In this document: piece after piece, positions 41,441 to 52,465 of the stretch | How positions within the stretch are numbered: position 1 is the stretch's first letter | Layout: every line of letters starts with the position of its first letter | NCBI GenBank assembly: GCA_963921195.1 | Contig: OY992538.1 | Location: forward strand, 231,253,462-231,317,461 | Source of the DNA: Pegoplata infirma | Lineage: Eukaryota; Arthropoda; Insecta; Diptera; Anthomyiidae | Reading direction: 5' to 3' | Length of the DNA: 64,000 nucleotides | The notes under the pieces: model-generated | Told to the model about the DNA's origin: nothing | What the model saw: only the letters and a program-made list of their open reading frames with translations | Databases searched by the model: none | Position numbers and translations under genes: made by a program

Positions 41441-42056
41441 AAGATAAATCTATAAGAATAAACGACAAAGTCTAAAAATTCTTCTGCCCGAAAAGTATCA
41501 CAGAATCTAAGAATTTCTCCATACCAAAAATATCAACGAAACTGCGAAATTTTCTTTACAAAAAAATCAGAGAATTTTTCTGCACGAAAAATATCACAGA
41601 ATTTAAGAATTTCTCTACAAAAAAAATTTAGAAACGATTGAAAATATGTCCGAACCCACAATATCACTGAATTAGAGAATTTTCCTGCATGGAAATTATA
41701 ACATAATCTCAGATTTCACTTTACCAAAAATATTGCAGAAACTAAGAAAATTTATGTACGCAAAATATCATTTAAATTTAAAATTTTTAATAGGAATTAT
41801 AATACAAAATGTAAAAGTTTTTAAATACAGATAGTATCACATGCTCTGAAATGTGAAAAATATCACAGAATCTAAGAGTTTTTCTATACGAAAATATTAT
41901 AGACTTTGAAAATATTTCCAAAGAAAAAATATCACAGATTGAGAATTTTTCTAAGCGCACAATATCACAGAATCTGAGAATTTTTCTGCACGAAAAATAT
42001 CACAGAATCTGAGAAGAGTTTTTTTTATTACAGAAAGTATCACAGAGTCTGCGAAT
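41441..42056. repeat. Palindromic minisatellite, block 3 (variant ATATCACAGAATCT)
   Basis: Units of about 40-45 bp: AAAAATATCACAGAATCTAA, GAATTTTTCTGCACG. AGAATCTGAGAATTTTTCT and GAGAAG links tie it to the CTGAGACTTTTTC type. It runs directly into the mini-me-like copy at 42057. Confidence 0.75.
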
Positions 42057-42704
42057 TTTTTATACCTTCCACTTACAATTAGTGATAGAGGGTATATATA
42101 AGTTTGTCATTCCGTTTGTAACTCATCGAAATATCGGTCTGGGACCCCATAAAGTATATATATTCATGATGCCCGATCGATTTTAAGACATTCTAGCGAT
42201 GTCCGTCTGTCCGTCTGTCTGTCTGTCTGTCTGTGGAAAATGCTATCACGGACAAAATATTGCACAGAGATGACTGAAACTTAACATATATATTGGAAGT
42301 TCTCCCTAGAAGTTTGGTATTGCATTTGAGCGATATCGGTTCAGCGGTTCAAAAGTTATGAACGAAAATGTAAGCACACCTCAAAAATTTCAGTACATTC
42401 AACATAACCTAAAAATAGAAAATGCTTTAATTGAAAATGCTTCTGATTGACATATGTGAACATAATTGAACACCAAATGGTATTTAAACAAGTACGAACA
42501 TATTTTTTGACAAAAAAAGAAAAAAATCGCGGATTTTTTTTTTTTTTACGAAATTTTTTTTTCGCGGAAATTTTTTTTTCAAAAAAATTTTTTTTTTTTC
42601 AAAAGTAATTTCCTTTTAAATAAAGTTTTTTGCAATAATCTTTTTGAAATTGTGGAGGGTATCACTACATTCGTCAAGGCCGAATTTAACTTTTTTACTT
42701 GTTT
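42057..42704 (+). mobile_element. mini-me-like subfamily A, copy 4 (complete)
   Basis: TTTATACCTTCCACTTACAA with the stem to AGTGATAGAGGG, the core GTTTGTCATTCCGTTTGTAA, (GTCT)n at 42200-42232, and the end ATTCGTCAAGGCCGAAT with TTAACTTTTTTACTTGTTT. The hairpin carries one mismatch. About 648 bp. Confidence 0.88.
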
Positions 42705-43397
42705 AAATTTCTTTTGTGCATTTCTAAATTTCTCTGGGTTTTTCCTAATTTTTTTTTTGTGTTTTCTGGATTTTAATTATGGATTCCAAATTAAAATTAG
42801 GGTTTTCTCCATTGCGTTAAAAAAATGTTTAAACTCCCAGAAAGCAAAATAAACATGGGAAATTTTGGGAATACTTTATTATTGTTTTGGGACATAGAAA
42901 AATCAACCTGTCAACATTGGTTGCTACATACAACAATATGCAGTTGATGAGCCATAAACAGCCATAATTGTAGAGAGATTATAAAGTTAGCAGTAGCCAT
43001 TCGTGTTGTTTTGATTTGTTTTGTGAGATTATTGTTTATCGTTTTTTCTTTAACAAAAAAAGGGAAATGAATTTTATAGATTTCTTTTTTATTTTTTTGA
43101 TTAATTTTTATTTAATTTTTTTTGTAAAGTGTACAATTTTTAATTTAAAGTGGAAAATTTTTCTAGGAAATTATATGATTAATGTTTTGAAAAGATTATT
43201 AACAATTAATAATAAACTTAAAAAAACCGTTAGATTTTTTGATTAAATAAATTAAAAGAAATTAAAGAAATTAATCTTTTGACACATGCTAGAGTAAATA
43301 ATTTTTAATTCATTAGATAGGCCCTCCTCTCAAGTAAAATACTTGGATTTTGAGAAGAGAATAATGAAAAATTTATTTTGAAACTTTTAAAACATTA
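42705..43397. other. AT-rich unique sequence
   Basis: No repeat or gene. The T-rich frames at 42652-42852 and 43016-43246 give F/I-rich peptides and are not credible. Confidence 0.5.
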
Positions 43398-43405
43398 GTT
43401 GATAT

Positions 43406-43880
43406 TAGAGATGGGCGCGTGAGTGGATTTTGACTCACACTCACTCACGCTCACGCAATAAATAAAAGAATCACTCACTTATCACTCACGCAATTTTTTT
43501 TTTACTCACGCTCACTCACATTCACGTGAGTAATAAAAAACTTACTCACGCTCACGCGTTACTCACGCCAGATTCAATCACGCTCACGCGTGAGTCACGC
43601 AAAATCTACTCACGCAATAAAATTTTCTTACCAAAAAGAAAAAAAATCCAAAAAAAAATTTTTTACAAAAAATTAAAAAAAAATTGGGCAAATCAAAAAA
43701 TCTAATCACGCAAACTCACGCAAAAAATAAATGACTCACTCACTAATCACTCACTCAGATTTTTTTCAACTCACACTCACTCACAATCACGTGATTGAAA
43801 TGAAAATTACTCACACTCACGCGTGATTCACGCGTGATTCACGTGAATCACGCAAATCACGTGACCAGCGCCCATCTCTA
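43406..43880. mobile_element. hAT-type MITE, TCACGC family, copy 3
   Basis: TAGAGATGGGCGCGTGAGTG ... CAGCGCCCATCTCTA with a perfect target duplication GTTGATAT (43398-43405 and 43881-43888). Its interior matches 3405 closely, with extra CACGCGTGATT and CTCACGC units, so copies differ in the number of simple repeats. It is inserted in unique sequence. Confidence 0.93.
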
Positions 43881-43888
43881 GTTGATAT

Positions 43889-44968
43889 ACAAAACTGAAT
43901 TAAATTATACCAATCAAATCAGGGACCAAATTACAGCATCTGTTATCGAATGAAATTTCGATCAATTCCGAACTTTGGTAAATAATTTTGAAAAATCGAG
44001 CGATCGTTACCCCAAATTTGCTGTTTTGATATTTTTGGTTAGTTTTAACTACAATTTTTCTTTTATTTTGGGGGAAAATTAAAAATTGATTTTGATAGTA
44101 AAATGTTGATACCTAATGCCAAAATTAGGGCCCAGGCTAAAAATTTTTTTTTTTTTTACATAAATAAATATTAAATTCTTTTAAAAAATTTATTTTAAAA
44201 ATTCTTTAACAAAATTTTTCAAAAAACATATCAAACCCTAATTATGTACCCATTTTATTGGATTTTTATAAAAAGCAACAAATTATAAAAAAAAAAACTT
44301 TTAATACAGTCTCCATAAAGTCGCTTTAGTATAAAGATAAGAAACAGTAGCTCGTTTGCAATCTTAGCATGCATTTTAAATATAAACTGTATGACTCACA
44401 CAAAAACTAAAAGGGAAAAGACCAAATATTTTTATTTGGTCTTTATTTTTTAAAGTCATTAAATTTTTTTTTAAGTCATTAAAGTTTTTATAGTTTTTAA
44501 ATAATTAGTTTTACTTAATTAGTTTGACACCTGGCAAAAAAAGTTCACTAAACTCATTAGAACTTTAAATAAAATTTTTAAATGTATTTAAACAAAATTA
44601 TAAAAAAAACTACATACAACGACTACTTAGGAATTTTGAAATAAATAAATGACCTTGTCCATTTAATATTTCTGAATTCAAATTATCACATTTTTTTGTA
44701 ATTATTTGCATTTTATTATGAAACTGTATTGAAAAATATGTAGTACTTAAACAATTGCGGAATGTTGTATATTAATAATATAAACAATGATAACAAAAAT
44801 AAATAAAAAATTGTGCAAATGTTACTACGAGGTTTAATGAACTTAATTGCGTAATAACAAATATATTATTTTTTTTTTGAGAGTAAAAATCAATGAACCT
44901 ATTATTGTTACAATGTTTTTGCGAAAAAGATAATTGAAATTCGAAGCTAGATTTTAAGCTGGTAAAAT
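43889..44968. other. AT-rich unique sequence with a perfect hairpin
   Basis: AAAGACCAAATA (44417-44428) and TATTTGGTCTTT (44433-44444) form a perfect 12-bp stem with a 4-base loop, followed by a T-run. It looks like a terminator hairpin, but that meaning does not carry over to a fly genome. No gene. Confidence 0.5.
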
Positions 44969-45390
44969 CCCAGCAAAACCTTACAAATGGTAACGGTTAT
45001 ATAATTCATTACCATTTAATGCATCTTAAAAAAAAATGATAAAATATGCATTATTTTTCCCCTACCCACTTATCATAGGCATTACTTTTTTGTATTTTTC
45101 ATGAATTATTTCAATTTCATGCATTACTTTGAGTCTCATCCCAAGCAAAAATGATCAATCCAGTGTAGGGTAAAGTAATATAATATTACCCTACTTAACC
45201 CTTTACTCGATTGATGATTTTTGTATGGGATGAGACTTAAAGTAATGCATGAGGTTTACATAATACATGAAAAATACAGAAAAGTAATGCCTATGGCAAG
45301 CGGTGGGGAAAAAATTATGCATATTTTTGACTTTTTTTTTTTTGCTATGCATTACTTGGCAATGCATTACATAACCGTGATCATTCAAAA
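44969..45390. mobile_element. Palindromic MITE of ATGCATTAC repeats
   Basis: Left end CCCAGCAAAACC, then GGTAACGGTTATATAATTCA; right part ATGCATTACATAACCGTGAT. The two halves are mirror images almost to the centre (AGTCTCATCCCAAGC / GGGATGAGACT; GTAGGGTAA / TTACCCTAC near 45164-45198). GCATTACTT / AAGTAATGC words fill it. A half element lies at 12085. The right CCCAGCA end is missing or decayed. Confidence 0.75.
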
Positions 45391-45769
45391 AGTTTGTATA
45401 CAAAAAAATGTGTACAAAATCCCGATTTAAAACAGTTTGTTAAAGAAACATCCCGGATCTTATAACATGCTAATTTTTTTAAATATTAAAAAAACAAGTC
45501 ATATTGGACTGTCAACAAAATTTCATAACACTAAATTGTAAATAAAATTATGTAAACCGACCTAAATACCAATTTAAACAACGTGACTATTTAGAATTAT
45601 GTCAAAAAAATGCAAACCCCTTGGTTCTGTAACAGGAACGTGTCCGCCAAACGAAACATTTTTTAAAGCTACTTTTGTTAAAAGTAAACAAAAAATTAAA
45701 AACATCTTTTATTGAGTTTTTAGAATGAAATTCTCAGCCATTGTTAAAGTTTTAAAAACTTTAAGTTAA
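45391..45769. other. AT-rich unique sequence
   Basis: Nothing recognisable. Confidence 0.5.
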
Positions 45770-46385
45770 ACAAGTAAGAGTGTTAAATTTGGCTGTGCCG
45801 AATCTTTTATACCCTCCAACATGTAAAAAAAAATACATGGGCGTTTTTTGTGGGAGGGGGCTTTGGGGGAGGGCAGTGGGGGACACCCCCCCCTTTCGAA
45901 AAATTTTTACTTATTTATTTATTATGCTTTTTACACTAAAGTGATGAAAGGGGCGGGCAAAAAAAAAATAAATTTGTTGGTCCTAGTGCAGTACTCTGAA
46001 CTTCTTTTTACATAAACTTGTTTCATTTCTTTAACAAAAATACAAAAAAACACGTAAAAAATATCGTATTTTTCAGAGGTTGGTTTAGTTCCTCAAGGGG
46101 AAACTTTTTCCCCCTGGTCCGATTTTGCCTTACGAACTTAACCTGCCAAGGACCATATTCGTGACAAATTTTAGGAGGCTAGCTGTTTTATTTTGGACTG
46201 CATCCTGCCATCTACAGACAGACGGGCGGACGAACGGACAGACGGACATTCAGAGAATGTCTATGAATCGATCATGTATCAATAATATATATACTTTATG
46301 GAGTCCCGACCGATATTTCGATTCGTTACAAACGGAATGACAATATATTGAGTATACCCCAATTCTGTGGTTTGAGGGTATAAAA
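45770..46385 (-). mobile_element. mini-me-like subfamily B, copy (uninterrupted)
   Basis: ACAAGTAAGAGTGTTAAATT with the hairpin ATTTGGCTGTGCCGAAT, TTTATACCCTCCAACATG, a G-rich stretch, CCTCAAGGGGAAACTTTTTC, a GACGG microsatellite, ACGGACATTCAGAGAATG, the core CGATTCGTTACAAACGGAAT and the end CTGTGGTTTGAGGGTATAAA. The best undivided reference for subfamily B (616 bp). Confidence 0.85.
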
Positions 46386-46844
46386 ACTTATCTTTATTTT
46401 GTAAAATAAAAAATTTTAGTTATTTTTGTAAAAAACTTTTTTAGTGATTGTTGTACAAAAACTTGATTGTAAACCTTGTAAAAATTCTGATTCGTTAAAT
46501 ATTTTTTTCATGAAAATGTGTAAATTTTAGAAGTATTTCTTTAAAGACATAGACCTACGATATCCGTATGAATACGGAATAATCTTTATTAAATTTAAGT
46601 TGACACAAATTTTTGCTCTAGACGATATTCCTGTTAGTTCGGGAGTTATCGAAATTTTCCCGAAGGTCCACATTGTTTCATAAGAGGACAACGAAATTTT
46701 TGAACACTGATATGGCCGATAAGCCGAAACACCCCAACATTAAAATCGTGTCATTTATATATATTTTTAGTTTAAGGCAAATCGGTTCGTAAGGGTTGAG
46801 ATAATTCCCTTGTAAGGGGAAATTTCCCCCCCCAGACCAAATTT
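46386..46844. repeat. AT-rich, then repeat H (GGCCGATAAG) copy 1
   Basis: 46640-46740 has TTCGGGAGTTATCGAAATTT, TCCCGAAGGTCCACATTG, TTTCATAAGAGGACAACGAA and GATATGGCCGATAAGCCGAA with ACACCCCA. The same chain is at 51310-51400. The remainder is AT-rich without a gene. Confidence 0.6.
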
Positions 46845-46927
46845 CAAAATGAAAAAAAAGAAAAAAAAGAAAAAAGAAGAAAAAAAGAAAGAAAAAGAAG
46901 AAAAACATAAGAAAGAAGGAAGAAGGA
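46845..46927. repeat. Polypurine tract (GAAAAA)n
   Basis: About 80 bases of A and G, almost without pyrimidines on the plus strand. It sits between repeat H and a palindromic minisatellite. Confidence 0.85.
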
Positions 46928-47650
46928 AAATTTCTAAAAAATTTTCCGAAAGAAAAAAATCTCGAAATCCGAAAATTTATCGTAGAAAAAAAATCTGAAA
47001 ATGTTTATTGGGGAAATTTTAAAGGAAAAATGTGACATAATCTGAAAATTTTTCTATGAAAAAATATCTGACAATATTTTTTTGAATTTTGGTATAAACT
47101 AATGACTTAGAATATTTTTTTTTTTTTATAAAAAATTTTACAGGATCTTAATTTGATTTGCATAAAAAGTGTTTATCTACTAACAGAATCTGAGACTTTT
47201 TCTATAGAAAAAGGTACAAAAAACTCTATAATAATTCCCGAATTCTAAAAGTGTCAGAATCTGAGACTTTCTTTTAAGGAAAAGGTCGCAGAATCTGATA
47301 CTTTTTCGATAGGAAAAGGGTCTAACAATGTGAGACTTTTTTAAGGAAAAGGTCTCAAAATCTGAATCATTATTTTTTTTTAAAAAAGGTCACAAAGTCT
47401 AATAATTTTTATTGTTGAAAAAACGTCTCAGAAGTTAAAACTTTCTCAATTGGAAGAAGGTCGCAGAATCTGAGACTTTTTCTTTAAGAAAAAGGTCTCA
47501 TAATATGAGATTTTTTATGTAGGAAAAAGATCTGAAACTTTTTCTATAAAAAAAAAAGTCTCAGAATCTAAAATTTTTTCAGTACGAGCAAATCTAACAT
47601 TATGAGACCTTTTTTATAGTAAAAATATCTCGAAAATGCTAATAAATTTG
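46928..47650. repeat. Palindromic minisatellite, block 4
   Basis: Repeated AGAATCTGAGACTTTTTCT then ATAGAAAAAGGTC, period about 37-45 bp and about fifteen units. The unit is nearly self-complementary around TATA. This is one of the clearest blocks of the family. Confidence 0.82.
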
Positions 47651-47857
47651 ATGATTCCCATCACTTTTTTGCAAAAGAAACAGTTGTTTTTGCTCGGCCG
47701 ATAAATCATAATCATTTTTTTTTTATTCAAAGTAAAAAAAAAAAATCCCCCCCAAACCCAAAAGCTGTACCCGCCACTGTTTGTAAGTCATTCTAGCGAT
47801 ATCCATCCGTCCGTCGGTTTGTAAAATGCAAGACATTTAAGACATTTGGTAATAAAA
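47651..47857 (+). mobile_element. AT-rich sequence with a mini-me-like fragment
   Basis: GTAAGTCATTCTAGCGATAT then CCATCCGTCCGTCGG at about 47783-47816 is the microsatellite part of a mini-me-like element. The core and both ends are absent. Confidence 0.55.
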
Positions 47858-48407
47858 ACAAGTAAAAAACAAGACAAGTTCGGCCTTGCCGAATGTAGTG
47901 ATACTCTCCACAATTTCAAAAAGATTATTGCAAAAAACTTTATATGAAAGGAAATCGCGGATTTTTTTACTTTTTTTGTCAAAAAATATGTTCGTACTTG
48001 TTTAAATACCACTCGGTGTTCAATTATGTTCACATATGTCAACCAGCAGCCGAATTAAAGCATTTTGTATTATAAGGTTATGTTGAATGTACAAAAATTT
48101 TTGAGGTGTCCTTACATTTTCGTTCATAACTTTTGAAACGCTGAACCAATATCGCTTAAATGCAATACCAAACTTCTCGGGAGAACTTCCTATAAATATG
48201 TTAAGTTTCAGTCATCTCCGTGTAATATTTTCACCGTGATCACCATTTCCACAGACAGATGAACATCTCTATAATGTCTTAAACTCGATCGGGGATCATG
48301 AATATATATACTTTATGGGGTCAAAGACCGATATTTCGATGAGTTACAAACGGAATGACAAACTTATATATACCCCCTATCACTAATTGTAAGTGGAGGG
48401 TATAAAA
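47858..48407 (-). mobile_element. mini-me-like subfamily A, copy 5
   Basis: ACAAGTAAAAAACAAGACAA, GTTCGGCCTTGCCGAAT, GTGATACTCTCCACAATTTC, AATTATGTTCACATATGTC, CAACCAGCAGCCGAATTAAA, and the end GATGAGTTACAAACGGAATG with CACTAATTGTAAGTGGAGGG. It shows the unbroken target used by the ACCGG hAT MITE at 4283. The GTCY array has shrunk to ACAGACAGATG. Confidence 0.85.
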
Positions 48408-48881
48408 AGTACTAAACGAAGTGATGGATAAAAACTATAAGTATTTCCGTACTATATGGATTACAACCAACCTGAATTTTTATATGAGAACCTCTGTATA
48501 AGTTTTTTCTTCACTTTTGTAGCACAGTGTAATTTTTAAATTGAAATGAGTGTTATTTCAACAGATCTTATTTAAAAACTCGATTTATCCAATTTTACAT
48601 TGTAGTTTTTAAATTTCAAATGAAATCTTCGACTATAAAATCAAATTTTCGATTCTCATTTGCAATCTTTGATTCTCAATTAAAATTTTCAATTTTCAAA
48701 TGGAATTTTCAAAATTTTATTAAATTTTTTCCCACTACTTTACCAAATGGTGTAAACCTTTCTTAACAGATCTAGATATGACTGTTAAACTGTGTATCTT
48801 AAAGTCTTCCTAGAATACATAAAAATCATTTTAAATTAATTAAAAATCCATAAAAAAAATCCTTTCATAAGATTTTTTTTA
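48408..48881. other. AT-rich sequence with TTCGATTCTCA words
   Basis: AAATTTTCGATTCTCATTTG, CAATCTTTGATTCTCAATTA and AAATTTTCAATTTTCAAATG (48642-48707) form a short degenerate tandem of about 26-28 bp. Otherwise no gene or repeat. Confidence 0.5.
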
Positions 48882-48889
48882 TTGCAAAC

Positions 48890-49419
48890 TAGAGATGGGC
48901 GCGTGAGTGAATTTTGACTCACGCACGCTCACGCTCACGAAATAAAAATATTGCTCACGCACGATCACGCACGAAATAATTTTTTCTGCTCACGTTCACG
49001 CACGCTCACGTGAGTAACTAAAACTTTTCTCACGCTCACGAAATAATCACGCTCACGGAGACTCACGAAATTAAAATTAACAAATTTTTATTTTACTTTC
49101 TTCGATTTCTTGCATAAAAAGTATTGATTTTCCTTAAAACAATAATAAAAATTTATTTAAATCACAATTTTGTTTAAATTACCCTCTAAATTCAATATAA
49201 TGACGATTTTTTTACTTGTTTTCTGTTTCAAACAACACAAAACAATCACGCAAACTCACGAAACAAAAATTACTCACGCACGCTCATGCACGAAACTATT
49301 TTTTCTAATCACGCGCACTCACGATCACGTGAGTAAAAATAAATTTCACTCACGATCACGCGTGATTCACGCGTGAATCACGTGAATCACGACAAATTCG
49401 TGTCACGCGCGCATCTCTA
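48890..49419. mobile_element. hAT-type MITE, TCACGC family, diverged long copy
   Basis: TAGAGATGGGCGCGTGAGTG ... GCGCGCATCTCTA with a perfect target duplication TTGCAAAC (48882-48889 and 49420-49427). At 530 bp it is the longest copy. It uses CTCACGCACGC words rather than CACTCACTCA, and its AT-rich middle is not that of copies 1-3. Same ends with a different interior marks a subfamily. Confidence 0.92.
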
Positions 49420-49427
49420 TTGCAAAC

Positions 49428-50388
49428 TAACAAACATACGTATCTTACTACATAAAATACATAAAGAAAAAAAAAAAGAATATCTTAACAAGCCCATTTA
49501 GAAAAAAAAACGTCATTTCCAGAAGCTACTCTAAATGTCTTAAAGCATTTATCAATTATTGTGGAAAAATGGAATTCCTTATGCATGAGACAGCAAGCAG
49601 CAGGCCAAACTAAAAAAAAATAAAAAAAAAAAATTTAAAAAAAAACCGTCCAACAAAAACAAATTCCTAACATAAATTGCAACTAGTAAAATACCAATCA
49701 AAAAAATCAAGAACTAACCTACAAGTAATATAACAGCATAAAAACTCTATATGCCGGCTATTTTTTTGTTCAGTTATTCAGTGCAAACCTCACGCCTACA
49801 TTTTTTTATTATTTTTTTTTTTTTTCTTTTTTTTTGTTTAGTGTGTGTTTAAAGTTTTACTATATTATATGTAGATCGTTCAAAAGAATGCCCAGAAGAA
49901 AACGAATGTAAAAGAATCTTAACAACACACAATTTGCCTATAGACAACAACAACAAAAAAATTGTAACAAGTTAAGAGTTGCAAGGCAAGCAAGCCTTTT
50001 TGGTTTTTAAAGTTGGCAACCTTTAAAAGAATGCGGACTTGCCAGTCTGTCAGTTATTAACGTAGTATATGTATATAACCTTCCTTCCCTCCCTACCTCC
50101 CTCTGTTAATAATAAAAAAAAAATTACAAAAAAATACTAATAATAACAACTCCACACACAAAAAAAAGCCTTAAAAAAATATCCAAGAATTGTAGCAGTT
50201 ACACAAAAAAAAGAACACAAAAAAACTCTGGCTTTAAGCGCCTTTTATTTTCAAGTTTCTGTTAGTTTTGTGGCTTATATTCTGTTTGTGCATGTGTAGA
50301 GTCAGCTAGCCAGCCAGCCATGCAGGCATGTGCTCCTTTAAGGTTTTATTATGTTTCTTATTTGTTAACCCTACATTCTATAATATAA
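49428..50388. other. Unique sequence, no gene seen
   Basis: A-rich and mixed sequence, with a C-rich CCTTCCTTCCCTCCCTACC run near 50081 and an AGCCAGCCAGCCATGCAGG run near 50309. No repeat match in the window. Confidence 0.45.
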
Positions 50389-50389
50389 G

Positions 50390-50440
50390 TTTCACATTTC
50401 GTTTGCAACTCATCGAAATAGCAGTGTGGTCTTCCAGACC
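50390..50440 (+). mobile_element. mini-me-like core fragment
   Basis: CACATTTCGTTTGCAACTCA then TCGAAATAGCAGTGTGG keeps the mini-me core, and nothing else of the element remains. Confidence 0.5.
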
Positions 50441-50524
50441 CGTTTAATAAGGGAATTGGTAATATGACTGCCCTAACTCTTATACAACCTGAAACTTTAG
50501 AAGTCGCTTTGGAACAAGATGTTG

Positions 50525-50770
50525 CAAGAAAAAAAATTCTATACAAAAACGTCTCGGAATCTTAAAATTTTTCTATTCGAAAAATCTGAGAACTTTTCTA
50601 TAGAAAAATCTGAGTATTTATTTTTTCAGGAAAGACTAAGAGAAAAATGTCTTAAAATCTTAGACCTTTTCGTTATGAAAAATGTCCCAGAATCTGAAAC
50701 TTTTTCTATAGGAATAATGTCTCAGAATATGAGACTTTTTTATATGAAAAATTTCTCATAAGAAAATACT
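50525..50770. repeat. Palindromic minisatellite, block 5
   Basis: CTCGGAATCTTAAAATTTTT, TCTGAGAACTTTTCTATAGA and TCTCAGAATATGAGACTTTT, in about six units. It ends against the MITE at 50809. Confidence 0.75.
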
Positions 50771-50808
50771 CCAACTTTAATGAACCGATTTACCTGAAAC
50801 TTTAAATA

Positions 50809-51177
50809 CCCTAGTAAAAATATTATGCTAATTTTACTAAATAGATCTAATTTGATCCGTAAAACGGTTGTAACAAATAATATCTAATTGTATTACTTTA
50901 GATCAAAAAATATAAAAATTGATACAAGTTGATCCTGAATTTGGTCAAATCTAATTAGATCAAATTGATCTTATAATATCTATTTTTATATAATTTGATA
51001 AGCAAAACCAAAATACGAATCTAATCATATATGGAGCAATATCTAACCATATAACGTGGATCAACCGTATCAAAGTGATAGATAGATAAATTTTATATAA
51101 ACTTATACGGAAGCATATTAACTCATATAAGATTGTATCAAATTATATATGATTAGACCAGAAAATTTTTGCTCGGG
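50809..51177. mobile_element. MITE with CCC(T/G)AG(T/C)AAAAAT ends and TA flanks
   Basis: CCCTAGTAAAAATATT at the left and AATTTTTGCTCGGG at the right, flanked on each side by TA (50807-50808, 51178-51179). The interior has many GATCAAATT / AATTTGATC and ATCTAAT words in both orientations, so both strands look alike. No frame. A TA target would suit Tc1/mariner, but the ends are not typical; superfamily not assigned. Confidence 0.65.
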
Positions 51178-51194
51178 TATACATAAAAAAGAGG

Positions 51195-51420
51195 CAATTC
51201 TAAGACTGGGGTGTCTCGGCTTATCGGCCATATCGGGGATTTAGGGTTTAAAAAAATGGGTGAAAAAATAGTTTTTTGGGTTTCTGAGGAATTTTTTTTT
51301 AAGAAACTTTATTCTCATCGGAAGTTTTCGGAATTTTCAAGAAGGTGAATATTGTTTCATAAGGTGGCAACGAAAAACTGACATGGCCGATAAGTGGGGA
51401 CCCTTGTAGTAGGGGTATAA
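51195..51420. repeat. Repeat H copy 2, fold-back
   Basis: GGGGTGTCTCGGCTTATCGG then CCATATC at the left is mirrored by GACATGGCCGATAAGTGGGG at the right. In between, CTCATCGGAAGTTTTCGGAA and TTTCATAAGGTGGCAACGAA match 46640-46740. Non-coding. Confidence 0.65.
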
Positions 51421-51615
51421 CCGAATTTCGGACCTATCCTTACGTAATGGTCAGTGATGTACTGATACCGAACCCACTTTACTTGGGACATTTCGAAATA
51501 AAAACCTTCCGCATAAACCTCTTTTTCTTAAATCCTATCCAATAAAAAAAATTTGGAAATAATTTTTTTTCATACATATTATTAAAATTTATAATGTATT
51601 CAGTTTTTTCGATGT

Positions 51616-52160
51616 TAGTTTGTCATTCCGTTTGTAACTCATCGAAATATCGGTCTGGGACCCCATAAAGTATATATATTCATGATCCCCGATCGATTTT
51701 AAGACATTCTAGCGATGTCCGTCTGTCTGTCAGTTTGTCTGTGGAAATGGTGATGACGGCCAAAATACTACACAGAGATGACTGAAACTTAACATAATTA
51801 TTGGAAGTTCTCCCTAGAAGTTTGGTATTGCATTTGAGCGATATCGGTTTAGCGGTTCAAAAGTTATGAACAAAAATGTAAGCACACCTCAAAAATTTTA
51901 GTACATTCAACATAACCTTAAAATACAAAATGCTTTATTTCGGCTGCTGGTTGACATATTTGAACATAATTCAAATGGTATTTAAACAAGTACGTACATA
52001 TTTTTTGACAAAAAAAGAAAAAAATTACGGATTTTTTTTTTCGCGGAAATTTTTTTTTTCAAAAAATTATTTTTTTTTTAAGTTTTTGCAATAATCTTTT
52101 TGAAATTGTGGAGGGTATTAATACATTCGGCAAGGCCGAATTTAACTTTTTTACTTGTTG
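51616..52160 (+). mobile_element. mini-me-like subfamily A, copy 6, start truncated
   Basis: Begins inside the core (GTTTGTCATTCCGTTTGTAA). The TATACC end and TA run are absent. It then has a GTCTGTCTGTCAG microsatellite and ends with the hairpin ATTCGGCAAGGCCGAAT and TTAACTTTTTTACTTGTT. Confidence 0.85.
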
Positions 52161-52351
52161 TTATTTTTTTTTTTTTTGATATTTGGTAGGAAAATGACAT
52201 TTTTAACAAGAAAAAAATATTGAAACCAAAAAAAATTTTGTGTTTTTATATTAATATTGATGCCACATTTTTTTCTTATTTATAATTTTTTATGCTGTAT
52301 ACTTCCTCCTTAGGGCCGATTTGATATTTTCAAAAAATGTTAAAAAACGTT

Positions 52352-52465
52352 ATACCCCTACCTTGTAGGTTAGTTTTTAGCGTGCAGCAGGGGGTCGTGG
52401 GTTCGATTCCCACCAGAACCCGATTTTGCTGCAACGATACATTGTTTTCAGTTCTCGGTTAGGTT
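52352..52465 (+). mobile_element. tRNA-derived SINE fragment
   Basis: GTGGGTTCGATTCCCAC (52397-52413) is a perfect tRNA T-arm with the RNA polymerase III B box GGTTCGATTCC. It is preceded by AGCAGGGGGTC and followed by CAGAACCCGATTTTGCTGCA and TTCTCGGTTAGGTTG. The upstream part (GGTTAGTTTTTAGCGTGC) may be a decayed A box, and no full cloverleaf can be drawn. A T-arm followed by a non-tRNA body that recurs at 34845 suggests a SINE rather than a tRNA gene. Confidence 0.5.

Noticed and set aside
44417..44444. Perfect 12-bp hairpin followed by T-run
   Set aside because: It looks like a bacterial terminator, but the window is eukaryotic and no gene ends here. Kept only as a note.
46845..46927. 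Polypurine tract of a retroelement
   Set aside because: No LTR follows it on either strand. It is simply a (GAAAAA)n run.
52381..52420. Intact tRNA gene
   Set aside because: Only the T-arm and flanking bases are present. No acceptor stem, anticodon arm or clear A box can be drawn.
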